Source of the DNA: Rhodanobacter sp. Soil772
Lineage (GTDB): Bacteria > Pseudomonadota > Gammaproteobacteria > Xanthomonadales > Rhodanobacteraceae
Assembly (NCBI RefSeq): GCF_001428385.1
Contig: NZ_LMSK01000001.1
Coordinates: 125,355-189,354, forward strand
Reading direction: 5' to 3'
Length of the DNA: 64,000 bases
Each line of letters starts with the position of its first letter. Position 1 is the stretch's first letter. The notes below the pieces were generated by a model, which saw only the letters and a list, made by a program, of their open reading frames with translations, had not been told where the DNA came from and ran no database searches. Positions 26,947 to 35,223 of this stretch are shown here, in pieces. The position numbers and the translations under genes are program-made.

Positions 26947-27153
26947 ATGTTGATTCTGACCCGCAGGGTCGGTGAAACCCTGATGATCGGCGACGAGGTG
27001 ACCGTTACCGTTCTTGGCGTGAAAGGCAACCAGGTGCGCATCGGCATCAATGCACCGAAAACCGTGGCCGTCCATCGCGAAGAGATCTATCAGCGGATCA
27101 AAGGCGAGCACGATGCCGGTGGCGCCGCGCCCGACGATTCCGCCGAGCATTGA
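26947..27153 (+). CDS. csrA: Carbon storage regulator CsrA
   Basis: This 68-residue RNA-binding homodimer controls translation and stability of many messages by binding GGA motifs in loops near ribosome binding sites. [16 protein letters not shown] and [10 protein letters not shown] are the diagnostic beta-strand and helix residues, with the RNA-binding Arg at position 44. The start at 26947 follows GGAG. The C-terminal extension ([15 protein letters not shown]) is acidic and variable in the family. The leader upstream has several GGA motifs, and tRNA-Ser follows 78 bp downstream. Confidence 0.97.
   Translation: MLILTRRVGETLMIGDEVTVTVLGVKGNQVRIGINAPKTVAVHREEIYQRIKGEHDAGGAAPDDSAEH
27069..27098 (+). 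other. csrA: RNA-binding C-terminal strand/helix of CsrA (part of csrA)
   Basis: This part of csrA encodes the [10 protein letters not shown] segment. The Arg here and the Arg at position 6-7 form the two RNA-contacting surfaces of the dimer in known CsrA structures, and both are present, so the protein should be competent for GGA binding. Confidence 0.6.
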
Positions 27154-27168
27154 TCGCGTGAATTAAGG

Positions 27169-27198
27169 CTTTACCTCGTCCGCGTCGGTCGGTATCCT
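27169..27198 (+). promoter_or_regulatory. Candidate tRNA-Ser promoter
   Basis: CTTTAC (27169-27174) and TATCCT (27193-27198) are 18 bp apart, followed by a GC-rich discriminator (TGCCGGCTCCGC) of the kind seen at stringently controlled stable-RNA promoters. The tRNA begins 33 bp after the -10 element. Confidence 0.4.
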
Positions 27199-27230
27199 TG
27201 CCGGCTCCGCAGCAATGCGAAGAAAACCCC

Positions 27231-27323
27231 GGAGAGATGCCCGAGTGGCCGAAGGGGCTCCCCTGCTAAGGGAGTATAGGGTCAAAAACCTTATCGAGGG
27301 TTCGAATCCCTCTCTCTCCGCCA
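27231..27323 (+). tRNA. tRNA-Ser (anticodon GCT)
   Basis: This 93-base tRNA has a long variable arm, as expected for serine. The acceptor stem pairs GGAGAGA at the 5' end with TCTCTCC at the 3' end, the anticodon loop CTGCTAA gives GCT at 27265-27267 (reads AGC/AGU), and the T-arm contains GGTTCGAATCC. CCA is encoded at 27321-27323. Its 3' end is also one arm of a long inverted repeat. Confidence 0.97.
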
Positions 27324-27373
27324 GATACGCAAAGCGCCCCGCAAGGGGCGTTTTGCGTATCTGGCGGAGAGAG
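27312..27373. repeat. 29-bp inverted repeat using the tRNA-Ser 3' end
   Basis: Positions 27312-27340, including the last bases of the tRNA and its CCA, are complementary to 27345-27373 with 28 of 29 pairs (the odd one is a G-T) and a GCAA loop. The inner part (GCGCCCC-GCAA-GGGGCG then TTTT) could be the tRNA terminator. The outer part repeats the tRNA end in inverted form. Confidence 0.85.
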
Positions 27374-27729
27374 GTGGTGGACGAACCCTGACGGGTTCGA
27401 CGAATTCGCCAGGAGCGAATTCGGACAGCCGCAGGCTGGCCCCGCAGCGCGTCAGCGCGGAGGGGTTCGGCCCATGGATGGGCCGAACAATCCCCCGCGG
27501 ACTTCACGCTATCGCGCACCTCATCGAAGGGGCGTTTTGCGTATCTGGCGGAGAGAGGTGGTGGACGAACCCTAGTGGGTTCGACGAATTTGTCAGGAAC
27601 AAATTCGGACAGCCGCAGGCTGGCCCTGGAGCGCGCCAGCGCGGAGGGGTGAGGCCCATGGATGGGCCGAACAATCCCCTGCGGACTTCACGCTATCGCG
27701 CACTTCATCGAAGCGGCGTTTTGCGTATT
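27345..27729. repeat. Two 184-bp tandem repeats plus a partial third, rich in hairpins
   Basis: Unit 1 is 27345-27528, unit 2 is 27529-27712, and the first 17 bases of a third follow. Each unit begins GGGGCGTTTTGCGTATCTGG and contains a series of hairpins: CGAACCC/GGGTTCG, an 8-bp stem around CAGGA, CAGCC/GGCTG and GGCCCA/TGGGCC. Between the units the loops of the first hairpin differ while the stem is kept, and the 8-bp stem changes at two pairs from C-G to T-A on both sides. This shows selection for structure. No convincing protein is encoded; this and the tRNA fill the gap between csrA and the methyltransferase gene. Confidence 0.85.
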
Positions 27730-27736
27730 ACCAGCC

Positions 27737-28570
27737 TCACCGCTCCCCAACCACCACCGTAAAAGTCTGCACGAAGTGGAAATCCGCTCGACGCAGCGCG
27801 AACTGCGGGTGCTGCGGATCGCAAAGACGCGTGAGCTCGTCGTAGTCGTCGCCTGACAGGTACGGCTGCAGCCGCGCTCCCCAGGTGTTGCGGAAAATGG
27901 CCTCGACAAGATAAGCCTCGTCCGCCGCTCCGAGAGGGGCGACGCGTTCGATCACGAACGTCTGCGCACTGACGTTGCGCAACTGCGCCTGGCGCAACAC
28001 GCCGACCATGGATCGGACCGCTGCCAGATCCCGTTCGCTGACGCCGTAACGATCACGGTAGTACTGGCGCACCGCCTCGTTGACTACGCGTTCGAGCCTC
28101 GCGTCCCAGGCAAAGTACATGTCGGGCAGCACCGAGCTTTGGCACAGCGCGATACGACCGGCGGGACGCAGCAGGGAGGCCAGCTGCCGCGCCCCGGCGA
28201 CCGGGTCGTGCAGGTGGTTGATCGTGTTCATGCACCAGATCAGATCGAGGCTCTCGCTGCGCAGCGGCGTCTTCAGCAGATCCGCCTGCAGCACCAGCGC
28301 CGTCGGCGGGGCGCTCGCGCGGGCGGCTGCCGCGTGCGCCGTCGCCAGGTCGATCCCGACGATGGCGCCATCAGGCCCCACTTCGTCGGCGAACCAGCGC
28401 AGCACCTCGCCGGTGCCGCATCCCGCGTCGAGAACGCGCGCCCCGGGTTTCAGCTCCAGGCTGGCGATGACCCGGTGAAGTTCGGGTTCCGCGAATGCAT
28501 TGAACAGCCGCAGCTTGTGCGAGTAGTCGCGAGCCGCCGTATCGCCGAGCAGGCCAGGCGATGCACTCAT
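27737..28570 (-). CDS. Class I SAM-dependent methyltransferase
   Basis: This 277-residue cytoplasmic protein has the Rossmann-fold methyltransferase motifs: motif I VLDAGCGTGEVLRWF (about 46-60), the acidic residue of motif II in IVGIDLA, and a motif IV region DLIWCMNTINHLHDP. The substrate is unknown; the fold is of the UbiE/Methyltransf_11 kind that acts on small molecules. It is the last gene of the run lpxH, cyclophilin, ppx, ppk and starts 37 bp after the lpxH stop, so it may be part of that transcript. It ends close to the repeats next to the tRNA-Ser gene. Confidence 0.82.
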   Translation of the reverse strand: MSASPGLLGDTAARDYSHKLRLFNAFAEPELHRVIASLELKPGARVLDAGCGTGEVLRWFADEVGPDGAIVGIDLATAHAAAARASAPPTALVLQADLLKTPLRSESLDLIWCMNTINHLHDPVAGARQLASLLRPAGRIALCQSSVLPDMYFAWDARLERVVNEAVRQYYRDRYGVSERDLAAVRSMVGVLRQAQLRNVSAQTFVIERVAPLGAADEAYLVEAIFRNTWGARLQPYLSGDDYDELTRLCDPQHPQFALRRADFHFVQTFTVVVGER

Positions 28571-28607
28571 CCGGTCACCATGCCCAGGTTGTCCTGCGCG
28601 AGGCGCT

Positions 28608-29336
28608 TCATTTCACTGCCAGCCCGCGCAGTTCGACGCCGTCCGCATCCACCCGCAGCACCGAGCCCTGCTCGTACCAGTCGCCCAGCACGATCCGTTG
28701 CGCGGGCGCGCCGTCGAGCTGGAAATCGTGCACGGCCGGGCGGTGCGTATGCCCGTGGATCAGCCGGGTCACACCCGCCTTGCGCACGGCTTCGGCCACG
28801 GCGTCGGCGTTGACGTCCATGATGCTTTCCATCGTGTTGCCGGTGTGCGCCTTGCTGTCCTCGCGCGCCTTGGCGGCGAACGCGCGGCGCGCCTGCAGCG
28901 GCATCGCCAGAATCTGCGCCTGCCACTCGGGCGTGCGTACCTGTTTGCGCACTGCCTGGTAGGCGATGTCGTCGGTGCACAGCACGTCGCCGTGCATCAG
29001 CAGGGTGCGGCAGCCGTGGATGTCGTGCACGGTGCCGTCGTCGAGCAGGGTCAGGCCGGCGCGTGCGGCGAACGCCGGGCCGAGCAGGAAGTCGCGGTTG
29101 CCGGCCATGAAGTATACCGGCACGCCGGCGTCGCGCACGGTACGGGTGGCGGCGGCGATGCGCGCGGGCAACTCCGCGTCGTCGTCGTCGCCGATCCAGG
29201 CCTCGACCAGGTCGCCGAGAATGTACAGCGCGCCGGCGTGGCGGACTTCATCGTCGGCCAGGTAGCGTTCGAACAGATCGGTGATCTGCGGGCGGCTGGG
29301 GTCCAGGTGCAGGTCGGCGATGAACAAGGTGGCCAT
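28608..29336 (-). CDS. lpxH: UDP-2,3-diacylglucosamine diphosphatase LpxH
   Basis: This 242-residue calcineurin-like phosphoesterase hydrolyses UDP-2,3-diacylglucosamine to lipid X and UMP, a step of lipid A synthesis at the cytoplasmic membrane surface. The metal-site motifs are all present: FIADLHLD (D-x-H), ILGDLVEAW (G-D-x-x-E), GNRDF (G-N-R-D), LLMHGD and IHGHTHRP. The start at 29336 gives the normal N-terminus MATLFIADLHL. It begins eight bases after the cyclophilin stop, so the two are probably co-expressed. Confidence 0.95.
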   Translation of the reverse strand: MATLFIADLHLDPSRPQITDLFERYLADDEVRHAGALYILGDLVEAWIGDDDDAELPARIAAATRTVRDAGVPVYFMAGNRDFLLGPAFAARAGLTLLDDGTVHDIHGCRTLLMHGDVLCTDDIAYQAVRKQVRTPEWQAQILAMPLQARRAFAAKAREDSKAHTGNTMESIMDVNADAVAEAVRKAGVTRLIHGHTHRPAVHDFQLDGAPAQRIVLGDWYEQGSVLRVDADGVELRGLAVK

Positions 29337-29343
29337 CGCGACG

Positions 29344-30060
29344 TCAGCCCTTGTCGGCTGGTTTGGCGGCTTTCCTGCCTGGTTTGGCGGCGGGCCTGGT
29401 CGGCGCCGACGCAGCCGTGGCCGGCGCTGCCGCACTGGCGGCGGGGGCCGGGGCTTCCTCGCCGATCACGCGGGCGCTTTCGATCAGCACCAGCGGGTTC
29501 GGCACGTCACCGGCGAACGGGCCGAGTGCGCGGGTGGGCAATGCGGCGACCTTGTCGACCACGTCCATGCCCTTGGTCACCTTGCCGAACACGGTATAGC
29601 CCCAGGTCAGCCCGCTCTGGTTGCCGACGAAATCCAGCCGGCGGTTGTCGACCAGGTTGAAGAAGAACTGCGCGGTGCCGGAATTCGGGTCGGCGCCGCG
29701 GGCGACGGCGACGGTGCCGCGCAGGTTGGACAGGCCGTTGTCCGCCTCGCTGGCGACGGCCGATCGCGTGCGCTTGGGTTGCAGGTCGCGGGTGTACAGG
29801 CCGCCCTGCACCAGGTAGCCGGGGATGGCACGGTGCAACAGGGTGCCGTCGTAGAAACCGTCGCGTACGTATTGCAGGAAGTTGGCCACGCTCTTCGGCG
29901 ACTTGTCCGGGTACAGCTCCAGCGTGATGTCGCCTTGCGAGGTGCGCAGCACGACCTGCGGCGATGGCGTGGCGGCCGGCGTCGGTTTGGCGGTCTGTGC
30001 CGCCAGCGTCGGCGGCAGGATCAGGAGCAGCGTGGCGAGCAGGAATTTCAACATGGGCAT
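29344..30060 (-). CDS. Periplasmic cyclophilin-type peptidyl-prolyl isomerase
   Basis: This 238-residue exported protein has a signal peptide (LKFLLATLLLILPPTLAAQT) and a cyclophilin domain at about 35-200, with the proline-isomerase residues visible in FYDGTLLHRAIPGYLVQGG and GTAQFFFNLVDN. It catalyses cis-trans isomerisation of prolyl bonds in the periplasm. The C-terminal 40 residues are an Ala-, Pro- and Lys-rich low-complexity tail that is not part of the fold. ATGs at 30060 and 30054 are both possible starts, neither with a strong ribosome binding site. It lies immediately upstream of lpxH. Confidence 0.9.
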   Translation of the reverse strand: MPMLKFLLATLLLILPPTLAAQTAKPTPAATPSPQVVLRTSQGDITLELYPDKSPKSVANFLQYVRDGFYDGTLLHRAIPGYLVQGGLYTRDLQPKRTRSAVASEADNGLSNLRGTVAVARGADPNSGTAQFFFNLVDNRRLDFVGNQSGLTWGYTVFGKVTKGMDVVDKVAALPTRALGPFAGDVPNPLVLIESARVIGEEAPAPAASAAAPATAASAPTRPAAKPGRKAAKPADKG

Positions 30061-30123
30061 CAAGGCTGTTTGGGCGTCCGGACATGATACGCGGCCGCGG
30101 CGGAACCTGGTTTGTCGGCGCGC

Positions 30124-31641
30124 TCAGCTGCTGGAGATGTCCAGCTTGACGCCCAACTCAGCCATCGGCGATTGTTCCTGCTGCAGATCGGCCTCGCTGA
30201 GCGGGTGCTGCTCGAACCAGACCAGCGGCAGGGTGAGTCGCAGTGATTTGCTGCTGGCGGTGAGCTTCATTTGCGGCAGCGACTCGGCCCGGCGTGCGCG
30301 GCGGAACAGCACCGCCAGGCGCAGCAGCGCGGTGGTGTAGCGGGCCAGCTGGCGATAGCGCTGCGGCAAGGTGGCGAGCACCGCCTTGTCCGGCTTGCGC
30401 CGGTGCATTTCGACCACGGCGGCCAGCAGCTGCTGTTCCTGCCGCGAGAAGCCGGCCAGGTCGGCGTGGCGCAGGATGTAGGCGCCATGATGGTGATGCT
30501 GGCTGTGCGCGATGGCCAGGCCGATCTCGTGCACGCGCGAGGCCCACGACAGCCACTCGCGGGCCTCGGCGTCCAGTTTCCAGGCGCGCGCGACCTGGTC
30601 GAACAGCATCAATGCGGTCGACTCGACCCGGCGCGCCTGGGCGCGATCCACGCCGTAGCGGGTGGCCAGCGCGTCGATGCTGGCGGTGCGCGGATCGCTG
30701 CCGCCGGCGCGGCCGAGCAGGTCCCACAGCAGGCCTTCGCGCATCGAGCTTTCGCACACGCGCAGCCGCTCGATGCCGAGCGCGGCGAAGGCCGCCTCGA
30801 AGATCACCACGCCGCCGGCGATCACCGGCGCGCGGTCCTCGATCAGGCCGGGCAGCTTCAGCGTGCCGATCTGGCCTTGCTCGATCAGCACGTCGCGCAG
30901 CGCGGCGAGCGAGGCCGGGGTGATGCCGTCGTCGGAGAATTTCATCGCTTGCACCACCGCGCCGATCGACTTGGCGGTGCCGGAGGAGCCATAGGCATCC
31001 TGCCAGCCCGACTCGCGGAAGTCCTCGGCGAACTGCTGCAGCAGCACGCCGATCTCGCTGCGCGCGCGCTGCCAGCGCTTGCGGGTGAGCTTGCCGCCGG
31101 GGAAGAAGCGCAACGTCGAGGCGATGCAGCCGGCCTGCACGCTCTCGGTGTGCAGCGGCGCCAGCCCGCGGCCGATAATGAACTCGGTGCTGCCGCCGCC
31201 GACGTCGATCACCAGCCGCGGCTCGCGCGAAGCAGGCAGGTCGTGCGCCGCACCGAGGAAGATCAGGCGGCCTTCCTCGCGCCCGGAGACCACCTCGATC
31301 GGATGGCCGAGCGCGGCCTCGGCGGTGGTCAGGAAAGTCTGCGGCGAAGCCAGCCGGCGCACCGTGTTGGTGGCCACCGCGCGCACCCGCATCGATGGCA
31401 GGCCGGCGATGCGCTGGCCGAAACGGGCCAGGCAGGCCATCGCACGGGCGCGCCGTTCGGCGTCCAGGGTACCGTCGGCGCGCAGGCCGGCGGCCATCCG
31501 CACGGTATCGCGCAGGCGGTCGATCACGCGCGGCTCGCCGTGTTCCATGCGCGCCACCACCATGTGGAAGCTGTTCGAGCCCATGTCCACGGCGGCGATC
31601 AGTTCGCCGTCGCGGATCGGTGTCTGTTCGGCTGGACTCAC
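30124..31641 (-). CDS. ppx: Exopolyphosphatase (Ppx/GppA family)
   Basis: This 505-residue protein hydrolyses terminal phosphates of polyphosphate, or pppGpp in GppA-type members. The two-domain actin-like ATPase fold shows AAVDMGSNSFHMVVAR (phosphate loop 1) and LVIDVGGGSTEFIIG (phosphate loop 2), followed by an HD-like helical domain with HHHHGAYILRHADL. The GTG at 31641 is chosen because GGAG lies eight bases upstream; an ATG at 31680 has no ribosome binding site. It follows ppk by 85 bp on the same strand. Ppk and Ppx together set the polyphosphate level. Confidence 0.92.
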   Translation of the reverse strand: MSPAEQTPIRDGELIAAVDMGSNSFHMVVARMEHGEPRVIDRLRDTVRMAAGLRADGTLDAERRARAMACLARFGQRIAGLPSMRVRAVATNTVRRLASPQTFLTTAEAALGHPIEVVSGREEGRLIFLGAAHDLPASREPRLVIDVGGGSTEFIIGRGLAPLHTESVQAGCIASTLRFFPGGKLTRKRWQRARSEIGVLLQQFAEDFRESGWQDAYGSSGTAKSIGAVVQAMKFSDDGITPASLAALRDVLIEQGQIGTLKLPGLIEDRAPVIAGGVVIFEAAFAALGIERLRVCESSMREGLLWDLLGRAGGSDPRTASIDALATRYGVDRAQARRVESTALMLFDQVARAWKLDAEAREWLSWASRVHEIGLAIAHSQHHHHGAYILRHADLAGFSRQEQQLLAAVVEMHRRKPDKAVLATLPQRYRQLARYTTALLRLAVLFRRARRAESLPQMKLTASSKSLRLTLPLVWFEQHPLSEADLQQEQSPMAELGVKLDISSS

Positions 31642-31726
31642 GCCCGGGCTCCGGCGACGGCAAAGCGCGGATTCTCGCATGCATGCGCGAACGGAAGAAA
31701 ACGGCGGCTCATGCGGATCGTCCGGT

Positions 31727-33829
31727 TCATTGGCGGTAGCGTTCGAGCAGGCCCGACTGCGCGCTGTACGGCGGGTTGTCGCCGGGCTCGGCGCGCACGT
31801 AGCGGCCGTCGCTGCCGAGCAGCCAGGCCTGGGTGTTGTCGGCCAGGCCGTTGGCCAGGGTTTCCTCGAACACGCGCGCGGCCAGTTCGGGGTCGAGGAT
31901 CGGGAACGCCACCTCGATCCGCCGCATCAGGTTGCGCTCCATCCAGTCGGCGCTGGCGCAGTAGATATCGGGGTCGCCGTCGTTGGCGAACCAGTACACC
32001 CGGCTGTGCTCGAGGAAGCGCCCCACGATCGAGCGCACGCGGATGCGCTCGGAAATGCCGGGCAGGCCGGGGCGCAGGGTGCACGCGCCGCGCACGATCA
32101 GGTCGATCTCCACGCCGGCCTGCGAGGCGCGGTACAGCGCTTCGATCACGCGCGCCTCGTTCAACGCGTTGAGCTTGGCGACGATGCGCGCGGGGCGGCC
32201 GGCCTGCGCGTGCGCGGTCTCGCGCTCGATCTTCGCCAGCACGCTGGGGTACAGCGTGAACGGCGAATGCAGCAGCCGTTTCAGCTCGATGATCGGACCC
32301 AGGCCGGACAACTGCTGGAACACCTTGTGCAGGTCTTCGCCGATCTCCGGGTTCGCCGTCATCAGGCCGATGTCGGTGTACATCCGGCTGTTGGCCTGGT
32401 GGTAGTTGCCGGTGGACAGGTGCACGTAGCGGCGCAGCGTGTCGCCCTCGCGGCGCACGATCAGCATCATCTTGGCGTGGGTCTTGTAGCCGACCACGCC
32501 GTAGACCACCTGCACGCCGGCCTCCTGCAGGCGCGTGGCCAGGCGGATGTTGGCCTCCTCGTCGAAACGCGCGCGCAACTCGATCACCACGGTGACGTCC
32601 TTGCCGTTGCGCGCCGCCTCGACCAGCAAATCGACCAGCGGCGTGTCCTCGCCGGCGCGGTACAGGGTCTGCTTGATCGCCAGCACCTGCGGGTCGGCGG
32701 TGGCCTGACGCAGCAGGTCGATCACCGCGGCGAAGCTCTGGTACGGGTGGTGCAGCAGCACGTCGCGCTGGCCGATCAGGTCGAACTTGTTGCGCCCGCT
32801 TTCGAGCGCCGGCGGCAGCTGCGGGTTGAAGCGCGGAAACTTCAGTTCCGGCCGGTCCAGCCAGTCGTAGATCAGGCCCGCGCGGATGATGTTGACCGGG
32901 CCGTCGCAGCGGTACACGTCGGCGTCATCCAACTGGAAGTTCTGCGTCAGCATCGCGGTGATCGCCTGCGGGCAATCGTTGGCGATCTCCAGCCGCACCG
33001 GGCGCGCATAGCCGCGCCCGACCAGCTCCTCGCTGAGGGCGAGCGCGAGGTTCTCCACCTCGGCCTCCTCGACGATCAGCTCGCTGTTGCGGGTGACCCG
33101 GAACTGGTACGAGCCGACCACCTTGAGGCCGGGGAACATCAGGTCGACGAAGGCCTGCAGCAGTTCGGCGAGGAACACGAAATGCTCGCCCGGGCCGCTG
33201 ACCTCGGCCGGCACGCGGATGATCCGCGGCAGCGAACGCGGCGCGCGCACCAGCGCCATGTGACCCTCGTGGCCGAACGCGTCGCGGCCGCGCAGCACCA
33301 CCGCGATGTTCAGCGTCTTGTTGAGGATGCGCGGGAACGGGTGCGCCGGGTCCAGTCCCAGCGGCGACAATACGGGCAGCACCTCGTGCTCGAAGTAGCC
33401 GCGCAGCCAGCGGTGCTGGCGCGGGTTCCAGCGCTTGCGGGTGAGGATGTGGATCTGCTCGGCGTCGAGTTGCGGGCCGATCTGTTCCTGCCAGGCGGCG
33501 TAGACCTCGGCGACCAGATCCAGCACGCGGCTGCGGATACGCGCCAGCAGCTCGCCGGAAGGAATGCCGTCCGGTCCCGGGGCGGCCGAGCCGTAGGCGT
33601 GGTGATGCTTGAGCATCGCCACGCGCACCTCGAAGAACTCGTCGAGGTTGTTCGCCACGATGCTCAGGTAGCGCAGCCGCTCCAGCAGCGGCACGGCGGT
33701 CTCGCGAGCCATCGCCAGTACGCGGAAGTTGAACTCCAGCGCGGCCAGCTCGCGGCTGAGGTAAAGGCCGGGGGTGGTCAGGTCGGTGGCGTCGGGCGAT
33801 GCGGGTGATGTGGGAGAAGGCTGGGCCAT
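31727..33829 (-). CDS. ppk: Polyphosphate kinase 1
   Basis: This 700-residue membrane-associated enzyme polymerises the gamma-phosphate of ATP into polyphosphate. It has the four-domain PPK1 layout: N domain (LSRELAALEFNFRVLAMA), head domain, and two phospholipase-D-like catalytic domains. The autophosphorylated His is in GYKTHAKMML (about 450), and HPYQSF and LSTGNYH are other conserved sites. The ATG at 33829 fits family length; upstream sequence in frame is low in complexity. Next to phoB-phoR and before ppx, it is probably induced by phosphate starvation. Confidence 0.96.
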   Translation of the reverse strand: MAQPSPTSPASPDATDLTTPGLYLSRELAALEFNFRVLAMARETAVPLLERLRYLSIVANNLDEFFEVRVAMLKHHHAYGSAAPGPDGIPSGELLARIRSRVLDLVAEVYAAWQEQIGPQLDAEQIHILTRKRWNPRQHRWLRGYFEHEVLPVLSPLGLDPAHPFPRILNKTLNIAVVLRGRDAFGHEGHMALVRAPRSLPRIIRVPAEVSGPGEHFVFLAELLQAFVDLMFPGLKVVGSYQFRVTRNSELIVEEAEVENLALALSEELVGRGYARPVRLEIANDCPQAITAMLTQNFQLDDADVYRCDGPVNIIRAGLIYDWLDRPELKFPRFNPQLPPALESGRNKFDLIGQRDVLLHHPYQSFAAVIDLLRQATADPQVLAIKQTLYRAGEDTPLVDLLVEAARNGKDVTVVIELRARFDEEANIRLATRLQEAGVQVVYGVVGYKTHAKMMLIVRREGDTLRRYVHLSTGNYHQANSRMYTDIGLMTANPEIGEDLHKVFQQLSGLGPIIELKRLLHSPFTLYPSVLAKIERETAHAQAGRPARIVAKLNALNEARVIEALYRASQAGVEIDLIVRGACTLRPGLPGISERIRVRSIVGRFLEHSRVYWFANDGDPDIYCASADWMERNLMRRIEVAFPILDPELAARVFEETLANGLADNTQAWLLGSDGRYVRAEPGDNPPYSAQSGLLERYRQ

Positions 33830-33881
33830 GCCGCATTCTGGCGCATGCCCCGGGCCATTGCATGCCGCGCCGCCGCGGCTT

Positions 33882-35150
33882 TCAGCTTTCGTCGCCGCTG
33901 CCGGGAGTGAGCAGGCGGGCCGCGCCGAAATGGCAGGAGAAGGTGGAGCCGACACCCGGTGCGCTCTCGATGCGCAGTTGTGCCCGGTGCAGGTTCAGCA
34001 CGTGCTTGACGATCGACAGGCCCAGGCCGGTGCCGCCGCTGTCGCGCGAGCGGCTGGAGGAGACCCGGTAGAAGCGTTCGGTGAGCCGGGCCAGGTGCGA
34101 GGCCGGAATGCCGAAGCCGGTGTCGCTGACCGAATACACCGCGCCGTCGGGTACGCGCTGCCAGCGGATCGTGATGCTGCCGCCGGCCGGGGTGTAGCGC
34201 ACCGCGTTGCTGGCCAGGTTCGACAGCGCGCTGTGCAAGTCCTTCGGCGAGCCGAGCAGGTCCGCCTCGGCGGTGGATTCCAGCACGATGCGATGGCGGC
34301 CCTGGCTGAGCGCCTCGGCTTCCTTGCGCACGGTGGCCAGCAGCGCCGCCATCGGCACGCGTTCGTCGATCACTTCGTGCTGGGTTTCCAGCCGCGACAG
34401 GGTCAGCAGGTCTTCCACGATCTGGCCCATCCGTTTCGACTGCGTGCGCATCTCGCCCAGCACCGCCGCCAGCTCGGGCACGTCCTCCGGGTCGAGCAGT
34501 TCGAGGTAGCCATGGATCACCGTCAACGGCGTGCGCAACTCGTGCGACACGTTCGCCACGAAGTCGCGGCGCACCTGTTCGAGCCGGTTCAGATGGCTGA
34601 TGTCGTGCGCCAGCAGCAACTGCTCCTGATCGCCGAACGGCAGCAGGCTGACGTTGAGCTGGCTGTCCGCCCGGCCGGGGGCGGTGACATCGGCGAGCGG
34701 CTCGCGCGCGCCGTCGCGCAGCCAGGTGGCCAGCTCCGAGCCGGCCAGCCGCTGCTGCAGCGCCGCGCCGCGATCATCCGGGCGGCGCAGCCCGAGCAGG
34801 TTCTCGGCGGCATGGTTGAACCAGCGGATCTGCTGCTGCCGGTCGAGCAGCACCACCGCATCCGGCAACTGGCCGGCAACGTTGCGAAGATCGCGCAGGG
34901 AGGAGGCAAGGCGGCGGGAACGCGTCATGAAACGGTCATGCTGGAGAGGGCTGCCGGCAGTCGATGCAGTCATCATGGCCCGCGCTTGATGACGGATCCG
35001 GGTCAGCAGCAAGACGACTTCGACCACGGCGACCAAGGCGACGCCTGCGGCCACGCGCCCACCGGCAAGCCAGCCCAGCACGGCGCCGGCGCACAGCGCC
35101 GCGGCGAGTGCCGCGGGCAGTTTCCAGGAAGACGTGCTGGGCGGGGTCAT
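33882..35150 (-). CDS. phoR: Phosphate-regulon sensor histidine kinase PhoR
   Basis: This 422-residue inner-membrane kinase has two N-terminal helices (about 10-30 and 33-50), a PAS domain (about 90-180; LPDAVVLLDRQQQIRWFN), the dimerisation helix with the phospho-accepting His in VSHELRTPL (about 202) and an HATPase domain (N-box NLASNAVRYTP near 313, then DTGFGIP and GGTGLGLSIVKHV). With low phosphate it phosphorylates PhoB. The ATG at 35150 is the most likely start; 35183 is an alternative. It follows phoB by 73 bp and precedes ppk by 52 bp. Confidence 0.93.
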   Translation of the reverse strand: MTPPSTSSWKLPAALAAALCAGAVLGWLAGGRVAAGVALVAVVEVVLLLTRIRHQARAMMTASTAGSPLQHDRFMTRSRRLASSLRDLRNVAGQLPDAVVLLDRQQQIRWFNHAAENLLGLRRPDDRGAALQQRLAGSELATWLRDGAREPLADVTAPGRADSQLNVSLLPFGDQEQLLLAHDISHLNRLEQVRRDFVANVSHELRTPLTVIHGYLELLDPEDVPELAAVLGEMRTQSKRMGQIVEDLLTLSRLETQHEVIDERVPMAALLATVRKEAEALSQGRHRIVLESTAEADLLGSPKDLHSALSNLASNAVRYTPAGGSITIRWQRVPDGAVYSVSDTGFGIPASHLARLTERFYRVSSSRSRDSGGTGLGLSIVKHVLNLHRAQLRIESAPGVGSTFSCHFGAARLLTPGSGDES

Positions 35151-35223
35151 GCTGGCGCCGGAGTGTGGAGGGCGAGCCAGCATCGGCAAAAGCCGCGAAG
35201 ACCGCAAGCTTGCCCGCGCCGGC

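Noticed and set aside
27163..27519. Minus-strand open frame of 118 codons containing a plausible-looking protein
   Set aside because: It is the antisense of tRNA-Ser and the repeat that follows; the peptide AEREGFEPSIRFLTLY is the known spurious translation of the opposite strand of such tRNAs.
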